64,000 bases of DNA from Streptomyces blattellae. GTDB taxonomy: Bacteria > Actinomycetota > Actinomycetes > Streptomycetales > Streptomycetaceae. The stretch spans positions 1 to 64,000 of the forward strand of contig NZ_WJBG01000228.1 of the NCBI RefSeq assembly GCF_009709555.1, in the 5' to 3' direction. Position numbers and translations under genes: made by a program. Numbering within the stretch: the stretch's first letter is position 1; every line of letters begins with the position of its first letter. The notes under the pieces were generated by a model, which did no database searches, was not told the DNA's origin, and saw nothing but the letters and a program-made list of their open reading frames with translations. Positions 41,891 through 50,815 of the stretch are shown piece after piece.

Positions 41891-43236
41891 TGACCTTGGC
41901 TGCCGAGATCAAGGACACGAGTCCGGAGAAGCTGCTCGCACCCGTGCTGTCGGCCTTCTGGGACGAGGACAGGTCCTGGACGCTGGACGTCTACCGAAGG
42001 CACGAAGGATACGAGGGGCTCCGCAAGGCACTCGCCATGTCACCGGACGACCTCATCGCGTATGTGAAGGAGTCCGGGCTGCGTGGCCGCGGCGGCGCGG
42101 GATTCCCGACGGGAATGAAATGGCAGTTCATTCCCCAGGGTGATGGAAAACCGCACTATCTAGTTGTCAACGCCGACGAATCGGAGCCCGGAACCTGCAA
42201 GGACATCCCGCTCCTCTTCGCGAACCCGCATAGCCTCATCGAGGGCATTGTCATCGCGTGTTATGCCATCAGGTCTTCGCATGCCTTCATCTATCTGCGT
42301 GGTGAAGTCGTCCCTGTTCTGCGGCGGTTGCACGAGGCCGTGCGCGAGGCCTACGAGGCCGGCTACCTCGGCGAGAACATCCTGGGCAGTGGGATCGATC
42401 TCCAGCTCACCGTGCACGCGGGCGCGGGCGCGTACATCTGCGGTGAAGAGACCGCACTGCTCGACTCGCTCGAAGGCCGCCGGGGTCAACCGCGGCTCCG
42501 TCCCCCCTTTCCTGCGGTCGCGGGCCTCTATGCCTGCCCGACTGTTGTGAACAACGTCGAGTCGATCGCGTCGGTTCCCGCCATCCTGAAAAACGGCAAG
42601 GACTGGTTCAGGTCGATGGGCAGCGAGAAGTCCCCGGGCTTCACGCTCTACTCACTCAGCGGCCATGTCGCCAATCCCGGCCAGTTCGAGGCACCGCTCG
42701 GCATCACGCTCCGCCAGCTCCTCGACATGAGCGGCGGCATGCGGCCGGGCCACCGCCTCAAGTTCTGGACGCCGGGCGGGTCCTCGACGCCGATGTTCAC
42801 CGACGAGCACCTCGACGTCCCTCTCGACTACGAGGGAGTGGGCGCCGCGGGTTCCATGCTCGGCACGAAAGCCCTGCAGTGCTTCGACGAGACGACCTGC
42901 GTGGTACGGGCCGTCACCCGCTGGACCGAGTTCTACGCCCATGAGTCCTGCGGCAAGTGCACGCCGTGCCGCGAGGGGACGTACTGGCTGGTGCAGTTGC
43001 TGCGTGACATCGAGGCCGGCAAGGGCGTCATGAGTGACCTCGACAAGCTGAACGACATCGCCGACAACATCAACGGCAAGTCGTTCTGCGCCCTCGGCGA
43101 CGGTGCCGCCTCGCCGATCTTCTCCTCGCTCAAGTACTTCCGCGAGGAGTACGAGCAGCACATCACGGGCCGCGGCTGCCCCTTCGACCCGGCCAAGTCG
43201 ACGGCCTGGGCCGACCGCACGGAGGTGAACGCATGA
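41890..43236 (+). CDS. nuoF: NADH-quinone oxidoreductase subunit F
   Basis: 448 residues. NADH-binding, FMN and [4Fe-4S] N3 subunit. Glycine-rich FMN/NADH region GLRGRGGAGFPTGMKW, then NADESEPGTCKD, AYICGEETALLDSLEG, and the cluster cysteines in SCGKCTPCREG plus SFCALGDGAA. Codons between about 42090 and 42330 are richer in A/T-ending codons (AAA, CTA, GTT, TGT, TAT) than the rest of the operon. ATG at 41890; ATGA overlap with nuoG. Confidence 0.95.
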   Translation: MTLAAEIKDTSPEKLLAPVLSAFWDEDRSWTLDVYRRHEGYEGLRKALAMSPDDLIAYVKESGLRGRGGAGFPTGMKWQFIPQGDGKPHYLVVNADESEPGTCKDIPLLFANPHSLIEGIVIACYAIRSSHAFIYLRGEVVPVLRRLHEAVREAYEAGYLGENILGSGIDLQLTVHAGAGAYICGEETALLDSLEGRRGQPRLRPPFPAVAGLYACPTVVNNVESIASVPAILKNGKDWFRSMGSEKSPGFTLYSLSGHVANPGQFEAPLGITLRQLLDMSGGMRPGHRLKFWTPGGSSTPMFTDEHLDVPLDYEGVGAAGSMLGTKALQCFDETTCVVRAVTRWTEFYAHESCGKCTPCREGTYWLVQLLRDIEAGKGVMSDLDKLNDIADNINGKSFCALGDGAASPIFSSLKYFREEYEQHITGRGCPFDPAKSTAWADRTEVNA

Positions 43237-45737
43237 CCGTGACCACCAACGCTCCCTCCGGCGGGGGAGAGGCGGCGGTCCCGCCGGAGGATCTCGTCTC
43301 GCTGACGATCGACGGCGTCGAGATCAGTGTGCCCAAGGGCACCCTGGTCATCCGGGCCGCCGAGCAACTCGGCATCGAGATCCCCCGGTTCTGCGACCAT
43401 CCTCTCCTCGACCCGGCCGGCGCCTGCCGCCAGTGCATCGTCGAGGTCGAGGGCCAGCGCAAGCCGATGGCGTCCTGCACGATCACCTGCACCGACGGAA
43501 TGGTGGTCAAGACCCACCTCACCTCGCCGGTCGCCGAGAAGGCCCAGCACGGTGTGATGGAACTGCTGCTCATCAACCACCCGCTGGACTGCCCGGTCTG
43601 CGACAAGGGCGGCGAGTGCCCGCTGCAGAACCAGGCGATGTCGCACGGCAACGCCGAGTCCCGCTTCGAAGGAAAGAAGCGGACCTACGAGAAGCCGGTC
43701 CCGATCTCCACCCAGGTGCTGCTGGACCGGGAGCGGTGCGTGCTGTGCGCCCGCTGCACCCGGTTCTCCAACCAGATCGCGGGCGACCCCATGATCGAGC
43801 TGATCGAGCGGGGCGCGCTGCAGCAGGTCGGTACGGGCGAGGGCGACCCCTTCGAGTCGTACTTCTCCGGCAACACCATCCAGATCTGCCCGGTCGGCGC
43901 GCTCACCTCGGCGGCCTACCGCTTCCGCTCCCGCCCGTTCGACCTCGTCTCCTCGCCGAGCGTGTGCGAGCACTGCTCCAGCGGCTGCGCGACCCGCACC
44001 GACCACCGGCGCGGCAAGGTCATGCGACGGCTCGCCGCCAACGACCCCGAGGTCAACGAGGAGTGGATCTGCGACAAGGGGCGCTTCGCCTTCCGGTATG
44101 CGCAAGGGCGGGACCGCATCGACACGCCGCTGGTGCGCAACGCCGAGGGCGACCTGGTCCCCGCGTCGTGGCCGGAGGCCCTGCAGATCGCGGCTCAGGG
44201 GCTGCTCGCATCGCGCGGGCGCACCGGAGTCCTGACCGGCGGGCGCCTGACGGTCGAGGACGCCTACGCCTACAGCAAGTTCGCGCGCGTGGCCCTCGAC
44301 ACGAACGACATCGACTTCCGCGCGCGCGTGCACACCGGCGAGGAGGCCGACTTCCTGGCCGCCCGGGTAGCCGGGCGCGGACGGGACCTCGACGGTACGG
44401 GCGTCACGTACACCTCCCTGGAGAAGGCGCCCGCGGTCCTGCTGGCCGGGTTCGAGGCCGAGGAGGAGGCGCCCGGCGTCTTCCTGCGGCTGCGCAAGGC
44501 CTGGCGAGGACACGGGCAGAAGGTCTTCGCGCTGGCCACGCACGCCACGCGCGGCCTGGAGAAGGCCGGCGGCACGCTGCTGCCCGCCGCTCCCGGCACC
44601 GAGACCGAGTGGCTGGACGCGCTCGCGAGCGGGGTCGGCCTGGAGGACGACGGTGCCAGGGCCGCCGAGGCGCTGCGCACCGAGGGCGCGGTGATCGTCG
44701 TCGGCGAGCGGCTGGCCGCCGTGGCGGGCGGGCTCACCGCCGCCGCACGGGTCGCCACCGCGACCGGCGCCCGCCTCGTGTGGATTCCGCGCCGGTCCGG
44801 CGAGCGGGGCGCGATCGAGGCCGGCGCACTGCCGTCGCTGCTGCCGGGCGGGCGCCCGGCCACCGACCCGCGCGCGCGTGAGGAGGTCGCCGCGGCCTGG
44901 GGAGTCGCTCAACTGCCGCTCCGCTACGGCCGGGACACCGGCCAGATCGTCGAGGCCGCCGCCGTGGGCGAACTCCAGGCGCTGCTCGTCGCGGGCGTCG
45001 AGGTCGCCGACCTGCCCGACCCGGCACGCGCGCGTGAAGCACTTCACGAGGTCGGCTTCGTGGTGTCGCTGGAGCTGCGGCCCAGCGAGGTGAGTGAACT
45101 CGCCGACGTCGTGCTCCCCGTCGCCGCGGTGGCCGAGAAGGCGGGCACGTTCCTCAACTGGGAAGGCAGGGTGCGCTCCTTCGAGGCCGCGCTCAAGCCC
45201 GACCACATGACTCGCACCCTCGCGCCGACCGACGCGCGTGCGCTGCAGATGCTGGCCGACGCCATGGACGTACACCTGGGGCTGCCGGACCTGCGGACCG
45301 CGCGCGCGGAGCTGGACCGGCTCGGTGCCTGGGACGGGCCGCGGGCCACCGAACCGCTGGAAACCGCGGGCGTGCTGCCGCGGCCGGCCGCCGGGGAGGC
45401 CGTGCTCGCAGGGCACCGGCTGCTGCTCGACCAGGGCCGCCTGCAGGACGGCGACGACGCGCTCACCGGGACGCGGCACGCCGCCCACGCGCGCGTGTCG
45501 GCCGCGACGGCCGCCGAGGCCGGCGTCAAGGACGGCGACATCCTCGCCGTGACCGGAACCGCGGGAACGGTCGAACTACCCCTCAGGGTGACGGAGATGC
45601 CCGACCGCGTGGTCTGGCTCCCGCTGAACTCCGCAGGCGGGGGCGTCGCCTCCGACACCGGGGCGCTGCCCGGCTCCCTGGTCCGTATCGGCCCGGCGAC
45701 GCAACCGACCGAGGCCCCCAAGGAGGTGGAGGCATGA
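43233..45737 (+). CDS. nuoG: NADH-quinone oxidoreductase subunit G
   Basis: 834 residues. Iron-sulfur-rich peripheral arm subunit. An N-terminal 2Fe-2S ferredoxin domain (CDHPLLDPAGACRQC) is followed by the His-Cys-type block around CPVCDKGGECPLQNQ, then RCVLCARCTRFSNQIAGD and CEHCSSGCATRTDHR. The remainder is a degenerate molybdopterin-oxidoreductase domain without a molybdenum site, ending in an MopB-type C-terminal barrel. Overlaps at both ends. Confidence 0.95.
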   Translation: MTVTTNAPSGGGEAAVPPEDLVSLTIDGVEISVPKGTLVIRAAEQLGIEIPRFCDHPLLDPAGACRQCIVEVEGQRKPMASCTITCTDGMVVKTHLTSPVAEKAQHGVMELLLINHPLDCPVCDKGGECPLQNQAMSHGNAESRFEGKKRTYEKPVPISTQVLLDRERCVLCARCTRFSNQIAGDPMIELIERGALQQVGTGEGDPFESYFSGNTIQICPVGALTSAAYRFRSRPFDLVSSPSVCEHCSSGCATRTDHRRGKVMRRLAANDPEVNEEWICDKGRFAFRYAQGRDRIDTPLVRNAEGDLVPASWPEALQIAAQGLLASRGRTGVLTGGRLTVEDAYAYSKFARVALDTNDIDFRARVHTGEEADFLAARVAGRGRDLDGTGVTYTSLEKAPAVLLAGFEAEEEAPGVFLRLRKAWRGHGQKVFALATHATRGLEKAGGTLLPAAPGTETEWLDALASGVGLEDDGARAAEALRTEGAVIVVGERLAAVAGGLTAAARVATATGARLVWIPRRSGERGAIEAGALPSLLPGGRPATDPRAREEVAAAWGVAQLPLRYGRDTGQIVEAAAVGELQALLVAGVEVADLPDPARAREALHEVGFVVSLELRPSEVSELADVVLPVAAVAEKAGTFLNWEGRVRSFEAALKPDHMTRTLAPTDARALQMLADAMDVHLGLPDLRTARAELDRLGAWDGPRATEPLETAGVLPRPAAGEAVLAGHRLLLDQGRLQDGDDALTGTRHAAHARVSAATAAEAGVKDGDILAVTGTAGTVELPLRVTEMPDRVVWLPLNSAGGGVASDTGALPGSLVRIGPATQPTEAPKEVEA

Positions 45738-47098
45738 GCCCGTACCTCGCCGCTGAAGACCTCTCGATGTTCGGCCGCGACCCCTGGTGGCTGGTCGTCA
45801 TCAAGGCGGTGTTCTGCTTCGCCTTCCTGATGCTGACCGTGCTGTTCTCCATCGTCTGGGAGCGCAAGGTCGTCGCGTGGATGCAGCTGCGCATCGGCCC
45901 CAACCGGCACGGCCCCTGGGGCATGCTCCAGTCGCTCGCCGACGGCATGAAGCTGATGCTCAAGGAAGATGTCATCGTCAAACGCGCGGACAAGGCGGTC
46001 TACATCCTCGCGCCGATCGTCGCGGCCATCCCGGCCTTCATGGCGGTCGCGGTGATCCCCTTCGGACCGGCCGGGAACGAGATCTCGATCTTCGGCCACC
46101 GCACCACGATGCAGCTCACCGACCTGCCGATCGCGATGCTCTACATCCTCGCGGTCGCCTCGGTCGGCATCTACGGCATCGTCCTCGCGGGGTGGAGTTC
46201 CGGATCCACCTATCCGCTTCTCGGCGGCCTGCGCTCGTGCGCGCAGATGATCTCGTACGAGATCGCCATGGGCGCCGCCTTCGCCTCCGTCTTCCTCTAC
46301 TCGGGGTCGATGTCGACCTCGACGATCGTCGAGGCGCAGCAGGACCGCTGGTACATCATCCTGCTGCCGGTGTCCTTCGTGATCTACATCATCACGATGG
46401 TCGGCGAGACCAACCGCGCCCCCTTCGACATGCCGGAGTCCGAGGGCGACCTGGTCGGCGGCTTCAACACCGAGTACTCGTCGATCAAGTTCGCGATGTT
46501 CATGCTCGCCGAGTACGTGAACATGGTGACGGTCTCGGCCGTGTCGGTGACGCTCTTCCTGGGCGGCTGGCGGGCCCCGTGGCCGGTCTCCACGTTCTGG
46601 GAGGGCGCGAACCACGGCTGGTGGCCGCTGCTCTGGTTCGTCGTCAAGGTCCAGTTGCTGCTGTTCTTCTTCATCTGGCTGCGCGGCACGCTCCCACGGG
46701 TGCGCTACGACCAGCTGATGAAGCTCGGCTGGAAGGTGCTCATCCCGGTCTCCGTGGTCTGGCTGATGCTCGTCGCCACGGTGCGGACGCTGCGGAACGA
46801 GAACTACGACTTCGCCGACATCGCCCTGTACATCGGCGGCGGTGTCCTCGCCCTGCTGCTGCTCTCCTTCGCCGCCGACATGTTCCGCGAGCGGGCGAAG
46901 GCGGCCGAGCGGCCCACTGAAGAGCCTCCGGGCTTCGACCCGTTGGCGGGCGGATTCCCCGTGCCGCCACTGCCGGGACAGGAGCTGCCGCCGGTGCCCC
47001 GGCGCCGTTCGCGCGGCGAGCGGGAGCTGATTGTCAGTGGTGGGCCGGATACTGCCAGTGACGGATCTCTGGATGGAAAGGAGGCGTCCGATGGCTGA
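45734..47098 (+). CDS. nuoH: NADH-quinone oxidoreductase subunit H
   Basis: 454 residues, eight or nine membrane helices. Connects the quinone chamber to the proton-pumping arm. Conserved: RIGPNRHGPWGMLQSLADGMKLMLKED, ITMVGETNRAPFDMPESEGDLVGGFNTEYSS, and RGTLPRVRYDQLMKLGWK. A C-terminal Pro/Arg-rich extension of about 60 residues (from TEEPPGF on) goes beyond the E. coli protein. Its stop lies inside nuoI (8-nt overlap). Confidence 0.95.
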   Translation: MSPYLAAEDLSMFGRDPWWLVVIKAVFCFAFLMLTVLFSIVWERKVVAWMQLRIGPNRHGPWGMLQSLADGMKLMLKEDVIVKRADKAVYILAPIVAAIPAFMAVAVIPFGPAGNEISIFGHRTTMQLTDLPIAMLYILAVASVGIYGIVLAGWSSGSTYPLLGGLRSCAQMISYEIAMGAAFASVFLYSGSMSTSTIVEAQQDRWYIILLPVSFVIYIITMVGETNRAPFDMPESEGDLVGGFNTEYSSIKFAMFMLAEYVNMVTVSAVSVTLFLGGWRAPWPVSTFWEGANHGWWPLLWFVVKVQLLLFFFIWLRGTLPRVRYDQLMKLGWKVLIPVSVVWLMLVATVRTLRNENYDFADIALYIGGGVLALLLLSFAADMFRERAKAAERPTEEPPGFDPLAGGFPVPPLPGQELPPVPRRRSRGERELIVSGGPDTASDGSLDGKEASDG

Positions 47099-47720
47099 GG
47101 AGTCCAAGGAGACCAAACCCGGTTTCCAGAACCCGGTGGCCGGCTTCGGCGTGACCTTCAAGGCCATGTTCAAGAAGCGGCTGACCGAGCAGTACCCGGA
47201 GCAGCAGAAGACCACTGCCCCCCGGTTCCACGGACGGCACCAGCTCAACCGCCATCCGGACGGCCTGGAGAAGTGCGTCGGCTGCGAGCTGTGCGCCTGG
47301 GCCTGCCCCGCCGACGCGATCTACGTCGAGGGCGCGGACAACACGGACGAGGAACGCTACTCACCGGGCGAGCGGTACGGCCGCGTCTACCAGATCAACT
47401 ACGCCCGCTGCATCCTGTGCGGCCTGTGCATCGAGGCGTGCCCCACGCGCGCGTTGACGATGACGAACGAGTTCGAGCTCGCCGACTCCAGCCGCGCCAA
47501 CCTCATCTACACCAAGGAACAACTGCTGGCCGGTCTCGACGACGGCATGGTCGACACACCGCACGCCATCTACCCGGGGACGGACGAGCAGGACTACTAC
47601 CGGGGCCTGGTGACGGAAGCCGCGCCCGGCACGGAGCGCCAAGTCGCCGTCTCCAAGGGCGAACAGCATCCATCGGCAAGCCCTTCGGGCGCGGCCGGGG
47701 AAAAGGGGGCGGACGCATGA
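47091..47720 (+). CDS. nuoI: NADH-quinone oxidoreductase subunit I
   Basis: 209 residues. Two [4Fe-4S] clusters: CVGCELCAWACPADAIYVEG and CILCGLCIEACPTRALTMTN. ATG at 47091 is chosen because GGAAAGGAGG lies just before it and family homology starts with MAEESKE; a start 60 nt upstream is open but would extend into nuoH. The tail after residue ~175 is a disordered extension. ATGA overlap with nuoJ. Confidence 0.94.
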   Translation: MAEESKETKPGFQNPVAGFGVTFKAMFKKRLTEQYPEQQKTTAPRFHGRHQLNRHPDGLEKCVGCELCAWACPADAIYVEGADNTDEERYSPGERYGRVYQINYARCILCGLCIEACPTRALTMTNEFELADSSRANLIYTKEQLLAGLDDGMVDTPHAIYPGTDEQDYYRGLVTEAAPGTERQVAVSKGEQHPSASPSGAAGEKGADA

Positions 47721-48535
47721 ACGCGCAGCTCGCCGCCTACTCCACCTCCACCGGAGAGGCCTTCCAGTTCTGGGTCCTCGGGACCGTCGCGGTGATCGGC
47801 GCCCTGTGCACCGTCTTCATGAAGAAGGCCGTGCACAGCGCGCTCTGCCTTGCCGGGACCATGATCGTTCTGGCGGTGTTCTACCTCGCCAACGGCGCCT
47901 ACTTCCTGGGCGTCGTGCAGATCGTCGTCTACACCGGCGCGATCATGATGCTGTTCCTGTTCGTGGTGATGCTGGTCGGCGTGACGGCGGCGGATTCCCT
48001 GAGGGAAACCATCAAGGGCCAGCGCTGGCTGGCCCTGCTCTGCGGGCTCGGCTTCGGCATCCTGCTGGTCGCGGGCATCGGCAACGCCTCCCTGAACGAG
48101 TTCAACGGCCTGACCGAGGCCAACGCGAACGGCAATGTGGAGGGCCTCGCCACCCTCCTGTTCAGCAAGTACGTCTTCGCCTTCGAGATCACCGGCGCCC
48201 TGCTCATCACCGCCGCCGTCGGCGCGATGGTGCTCACCCACCGCGAGCGCACCGAGCGGGCCAAGACCCAGCGCGAGCTGGCCGAGCAGCGCGTCCGCGA
48301 GGGCAAGCACCTGCCGCCGCTGCCCGCGCCCGGCGTCTACGCCCGGCACAACGCGGTGGACATCGCGGGCCTCCTGCCCGACGGCACACCGTCCGAGCTC
48401 ACCGTCAGCAAGACACTGCGTGAGCGCGGCCAGATCCGTGATGTGTCCACCGAGGCGATCAGCGACCTCAAGGCCCTGGAGCAGCGCGCCAAGGACCGCC
48501 TGGAGCGCACGAACAGCGGGGAGGCGTCGCAGTGA
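47717..48535 (+). CDS. nuoJ: NADH-quinone oxidoreductase subunit J
   Basis: 272 residues. Five membrane helices, with the NuoJ motif GAYFLGVVQIVVYTGAIMMLFLFVVML (glycine and glutamine of the pi-bulge helix). After residue ~170 a long hydrophilic tail (about 100 residues, coiled-coil-like Lys/Arg/Glu then Pro-rich) is absent from E. coli NuoJ. GTGA overlap with nuoK. Confidence 0.94.
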   Translation: MNAQLAAYSTSTGEAFQFWVLGTVAVIGALCTVFMKKAVHSALCLAGTMIVLAVFYLANGAYFLGVVQIVVYTGAIMMLFLFVVMLVGVTAADSLRETIKGQRWLALLCGLGFGILLVAGIGNASLNEFNGLTEANANGNVEGLATLLFSKYVFAFEITGALLITAAVGAMVLTHRERTERAKTQRELAEQRVREGKHLPPLPAPGVYARHNAVDIAGLLPDGTPSELTVSKTLRERGQIRDVSTEAISDLKALEQRAKDRLERTNSGEASQ

Positions 48536-48831
48536 ACCCGGTCAACTACATCTATCTCGCCGCCCTGTTGTTCACGATCGGCGCCACCGGAGTGCTCATC
48601 CGGCGGAACGCGATCGTGGTCTTCATGTGCATCGAGCTGATGCTCAACGCCTGCAACCTCACGCTCGTCGCCTTCTCCCGGATGCACGGCAATCTCGACG
48701 GCCAGATCATCGCGTTCTTCACGATGGTCGTCGCCGCCGCGGAGGTCGTGGTCGGACTCGCGATCATCGTGTCGCTGTTCCGTTCCCGCCACTCGGCCTC
48801 GGTCGACGACGCCAGCCTGATGAAGCTCTAA
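48532..48831 (+). CDS. nuoK: NADH-quinone oxidoreductase subunit K
   Basis: 99 residues, three helices. Conserved glutamates of the proton path are in VVFMCIELMLNACNLTLVAF and FFTMVVAAAEVVVGLAIIVSLFR. GTG start overlapping nuoJ by 4 nt. Small MrpC-like subunit of the membrane arm. Confidence 0.95.
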   Translation: MNPVNYIYLAALLFTIGATGVLIRRNAIVVFMCIELMLNACNLTLVAFSRMHGNLDGQIIAFFTMVVAAAEVVVGLAIIVSLFRSRHSASVDDASLMKL

Positions 48832-48845
48832 GGGGTCGCTGAATC

Positions 48846-50810
48846 GTGGAGAACCTGATTGCGCTGCTGGTGGCGGCGCCTCTGCTCGGAGCGGCCGTAC
48901 TGCTGTGCGGCGGCCGGCGGCTCGATGCCGTCGGCCACTGGATCGGGACGGTCCTCGCGGCCGTCTCCTTCGTGATCGGCGTGGTCCTCTTCGTCGACAT
49001 GCTGGGGAAGGGTGCCGAGGAACGCGAACTCGGCCAGCACCTGTTCAGCTGGGTGCCGGTCGAGGGCTTCCAGGCCGACGTCGCCTTCCAGCTCGACCAG
49101 TTGTCGATGACGTTCGTCCTGCTGATCACCGGCGTCGGCTCGCTGATCCACCTGTACTCGATCGGGTACATGGAGCACGACGAGCGCCGCCGCCGCTTCT
49201 TCGGCTATCTGAACCTGTTCCTCGCGGCGATGCTGCTGCTCGTCCTCGCCGACAACTACCTCCTGCTGTACGTCGGCTGGGAAGGCGTCGGTCTCGCCTC
49301 CTACCTGCTGATCGGCTTCTGGCAGCACAAGCCCAGTGCGGCGACCGCCGCGAAGAAGGCCTTCCTGGTCAACCGGGTCGGCGACATGGGCCTGTCGATC
49401 GCGATCATGCTGATGTTCACGACGTTCGGCACCTTCGCCTTCGGCCCGGTGCTCGGCAGCCACGAGGAGCCCGGCCTCGCCGGTGACACCAGCGAGGCAA
49501 CCCTCACCGGCATCGGGCTGATGCTGCTCCTGGCCGCCTGCGGCAAGTCCGCCCAGGTGCCGCTGCAGTCCTGGCTCGGGGACGCGATGGAGGGCCCGAC
49601 CCCGGTCTCGGCCCTCATCCACGCCGCGACGATGGTGACCGCGGGCGTCTATCTGATCGTCCGCTCCGGAGCGATCTTCAACGCCGCGCCGGACGCGCAG
49701 CTGGCGGTCACCGTGGTCGGCGCCGTCACGCTCCTGTTCGGTGCGATCGTCGGTTGCGCGAAGGACGACATCAAGAAGGCGCTGGCCGGCTCGACCATGT
49801 CGCAGATCGGCTACATGGTCCTCGCCGCGGGCCTCGGCCCCATCGGATACGTCTTCGCGATCATGCACCTGGTGACACACGGCTTCTTCAAGGCCGGGCT
49901 GTTCCTCGGCGCCGGTTCGGTCATGCACGGCATGAACGACGAGGTCGACATGCGCAAGTACGGCGGCCTGCGGAAGTACATGCCGGTCACCTTCGTCACC
50001 TTCGGCCTCGGCTACCTCGCCATCATCGGCTTCCCGGGTCTGTCCGGCTTCTTCTCCAAGGACAAGATCATCGAGGCGGCATTCGCCAAGGGCGGCACCG
50101 AGGGCTGGATCCTCGGCGGCGCGGCCCTGCTCGGCGCGGCCATCACGGCGTACTACATGACGCGCGTGATGCTGATGACGTTCTTCGGAGAAGAACGCTG
50201 GCGCCACGCCAAGACGGCTTCCCCCGCCGAGCCGAGCGTGGAGCCCGCCGCCGAGACCCGAGGCGAGCACGCGGAGCCGCATCCGCACGAGTCGCCGAAG
50301 TCGATGACGATCCCGATGATCCTGCTGGCCGTCGGCTCGGTCGCGGGCGGTGCCTTCTTCAGCATCGGTGACCGCTTCCTGCACTGGCTGGAGCCCATCA
50401 CCGGACACGACCACGGCGACTCGCCGATCAGCGCGGGGACTGTCACCAGCGCGACCGTGGCCTGCATGGTCATCGGTGTCTCCCTCGCCTACGCGCAGTA
50501 CGGCCGCCGCCCGGTCCCGGTCGTCGCCCCGCGCGGGTCGCTGCTCACCCGGGCCGCCCGGCGCGACCTGCTCCAGGACGACTTCAACCACGTCGTCCTG
50601 GTCCGCGGCGGCGAGCACCTGACGCGGTCCCTGGTGTACGTCGACCACACGCTGGTCGACGGAGTCGTCAACGGCACGGCGGCCTCGGTCGGCGGCCTCT
50701 CCGGACGGATGCGCAGGCTGCAGAACGGCTACGCGCGGTCGTACGCGGTCTCGATGTTCGGCGGCGCGGCGGTCCTCGTCGCCGCGACCCTGCTGATGAG
50801 GGCGGTCTGA
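48846..50810 (+). CDS. nuoL: NADH-quinone oxidoreductase subunit L
   Basis: 654 residues, about 16 helices. Antiporter-like proton-pumping subunit at the arm's tip. Signatures: YMEHDERRRRFFGYLNLFLAAMLLLVLADNYLLLYVGWEGVGLASYLLIGFWQHK, and LQSWLGDAMEGPTPVSALIHAATMVTAGVYL. The long amphipathic helix region follows, with a charged loop (HAEPHPHESPKS). GTG start, 14 nt after nuoK. Confidence 0.95.
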   Translation: MENLIALLVAAPLLGAAVLLCGGRRLDAVGHWIGTVLAAVSFVIGVVLFVDMLGKGAEERELGQHLFSWVPVEGFQADVAFQLDQLSMTFVLLITGVGSLIHLYSIGYMEHDERRRRFFGYLNLFLAAMLLLVLADNYLLLYVGWEGVGLASYLLIGFWQHKPSAATAAKKAFLVNRVGDMGLSIAIMLMFTTFGTFAFGPVLGSHEEPGLAGDTSEATLTGIGLMLLLAACGKSAQVPLQSWLGDAMEGPTPVSALIHAATMVTAGVYLIVRSGAIFNAAPDAQLAVTVVGAVTLLFGAIVGCAKDDIKKALAGSTMSQIGYMVLAAGLGPIGYVFAIMHLVTHGFFKAGLFLGAGSVMHGMNDEVDMRKYGGLRKYMPVTFVTFGLGYLAIIGFPGLSGFFSKDKIIEAAFAKGGTEGWILGGAALLGAAITAYYMTRVMLMTFFGEERWRHAKTASPAEPSVEPAAETRGEHAEPHPHESPKSMTIPMILLAVGSVAGGAFFSIGDRFLHWLEPITGHDHGDSPISAGTVTSATVACMVIGVSLAYAQYGRRPVPVVAPRGSLLTRAARRDLLQDDFNHVVLVRGGEHLTRSLVYVDHTLVDGVVNGTAASVGGLSGRMRRLQNGYARSYAVSMFGGAAVLVAATLLMRAV

Positions 50811-50815
50811 TACCG

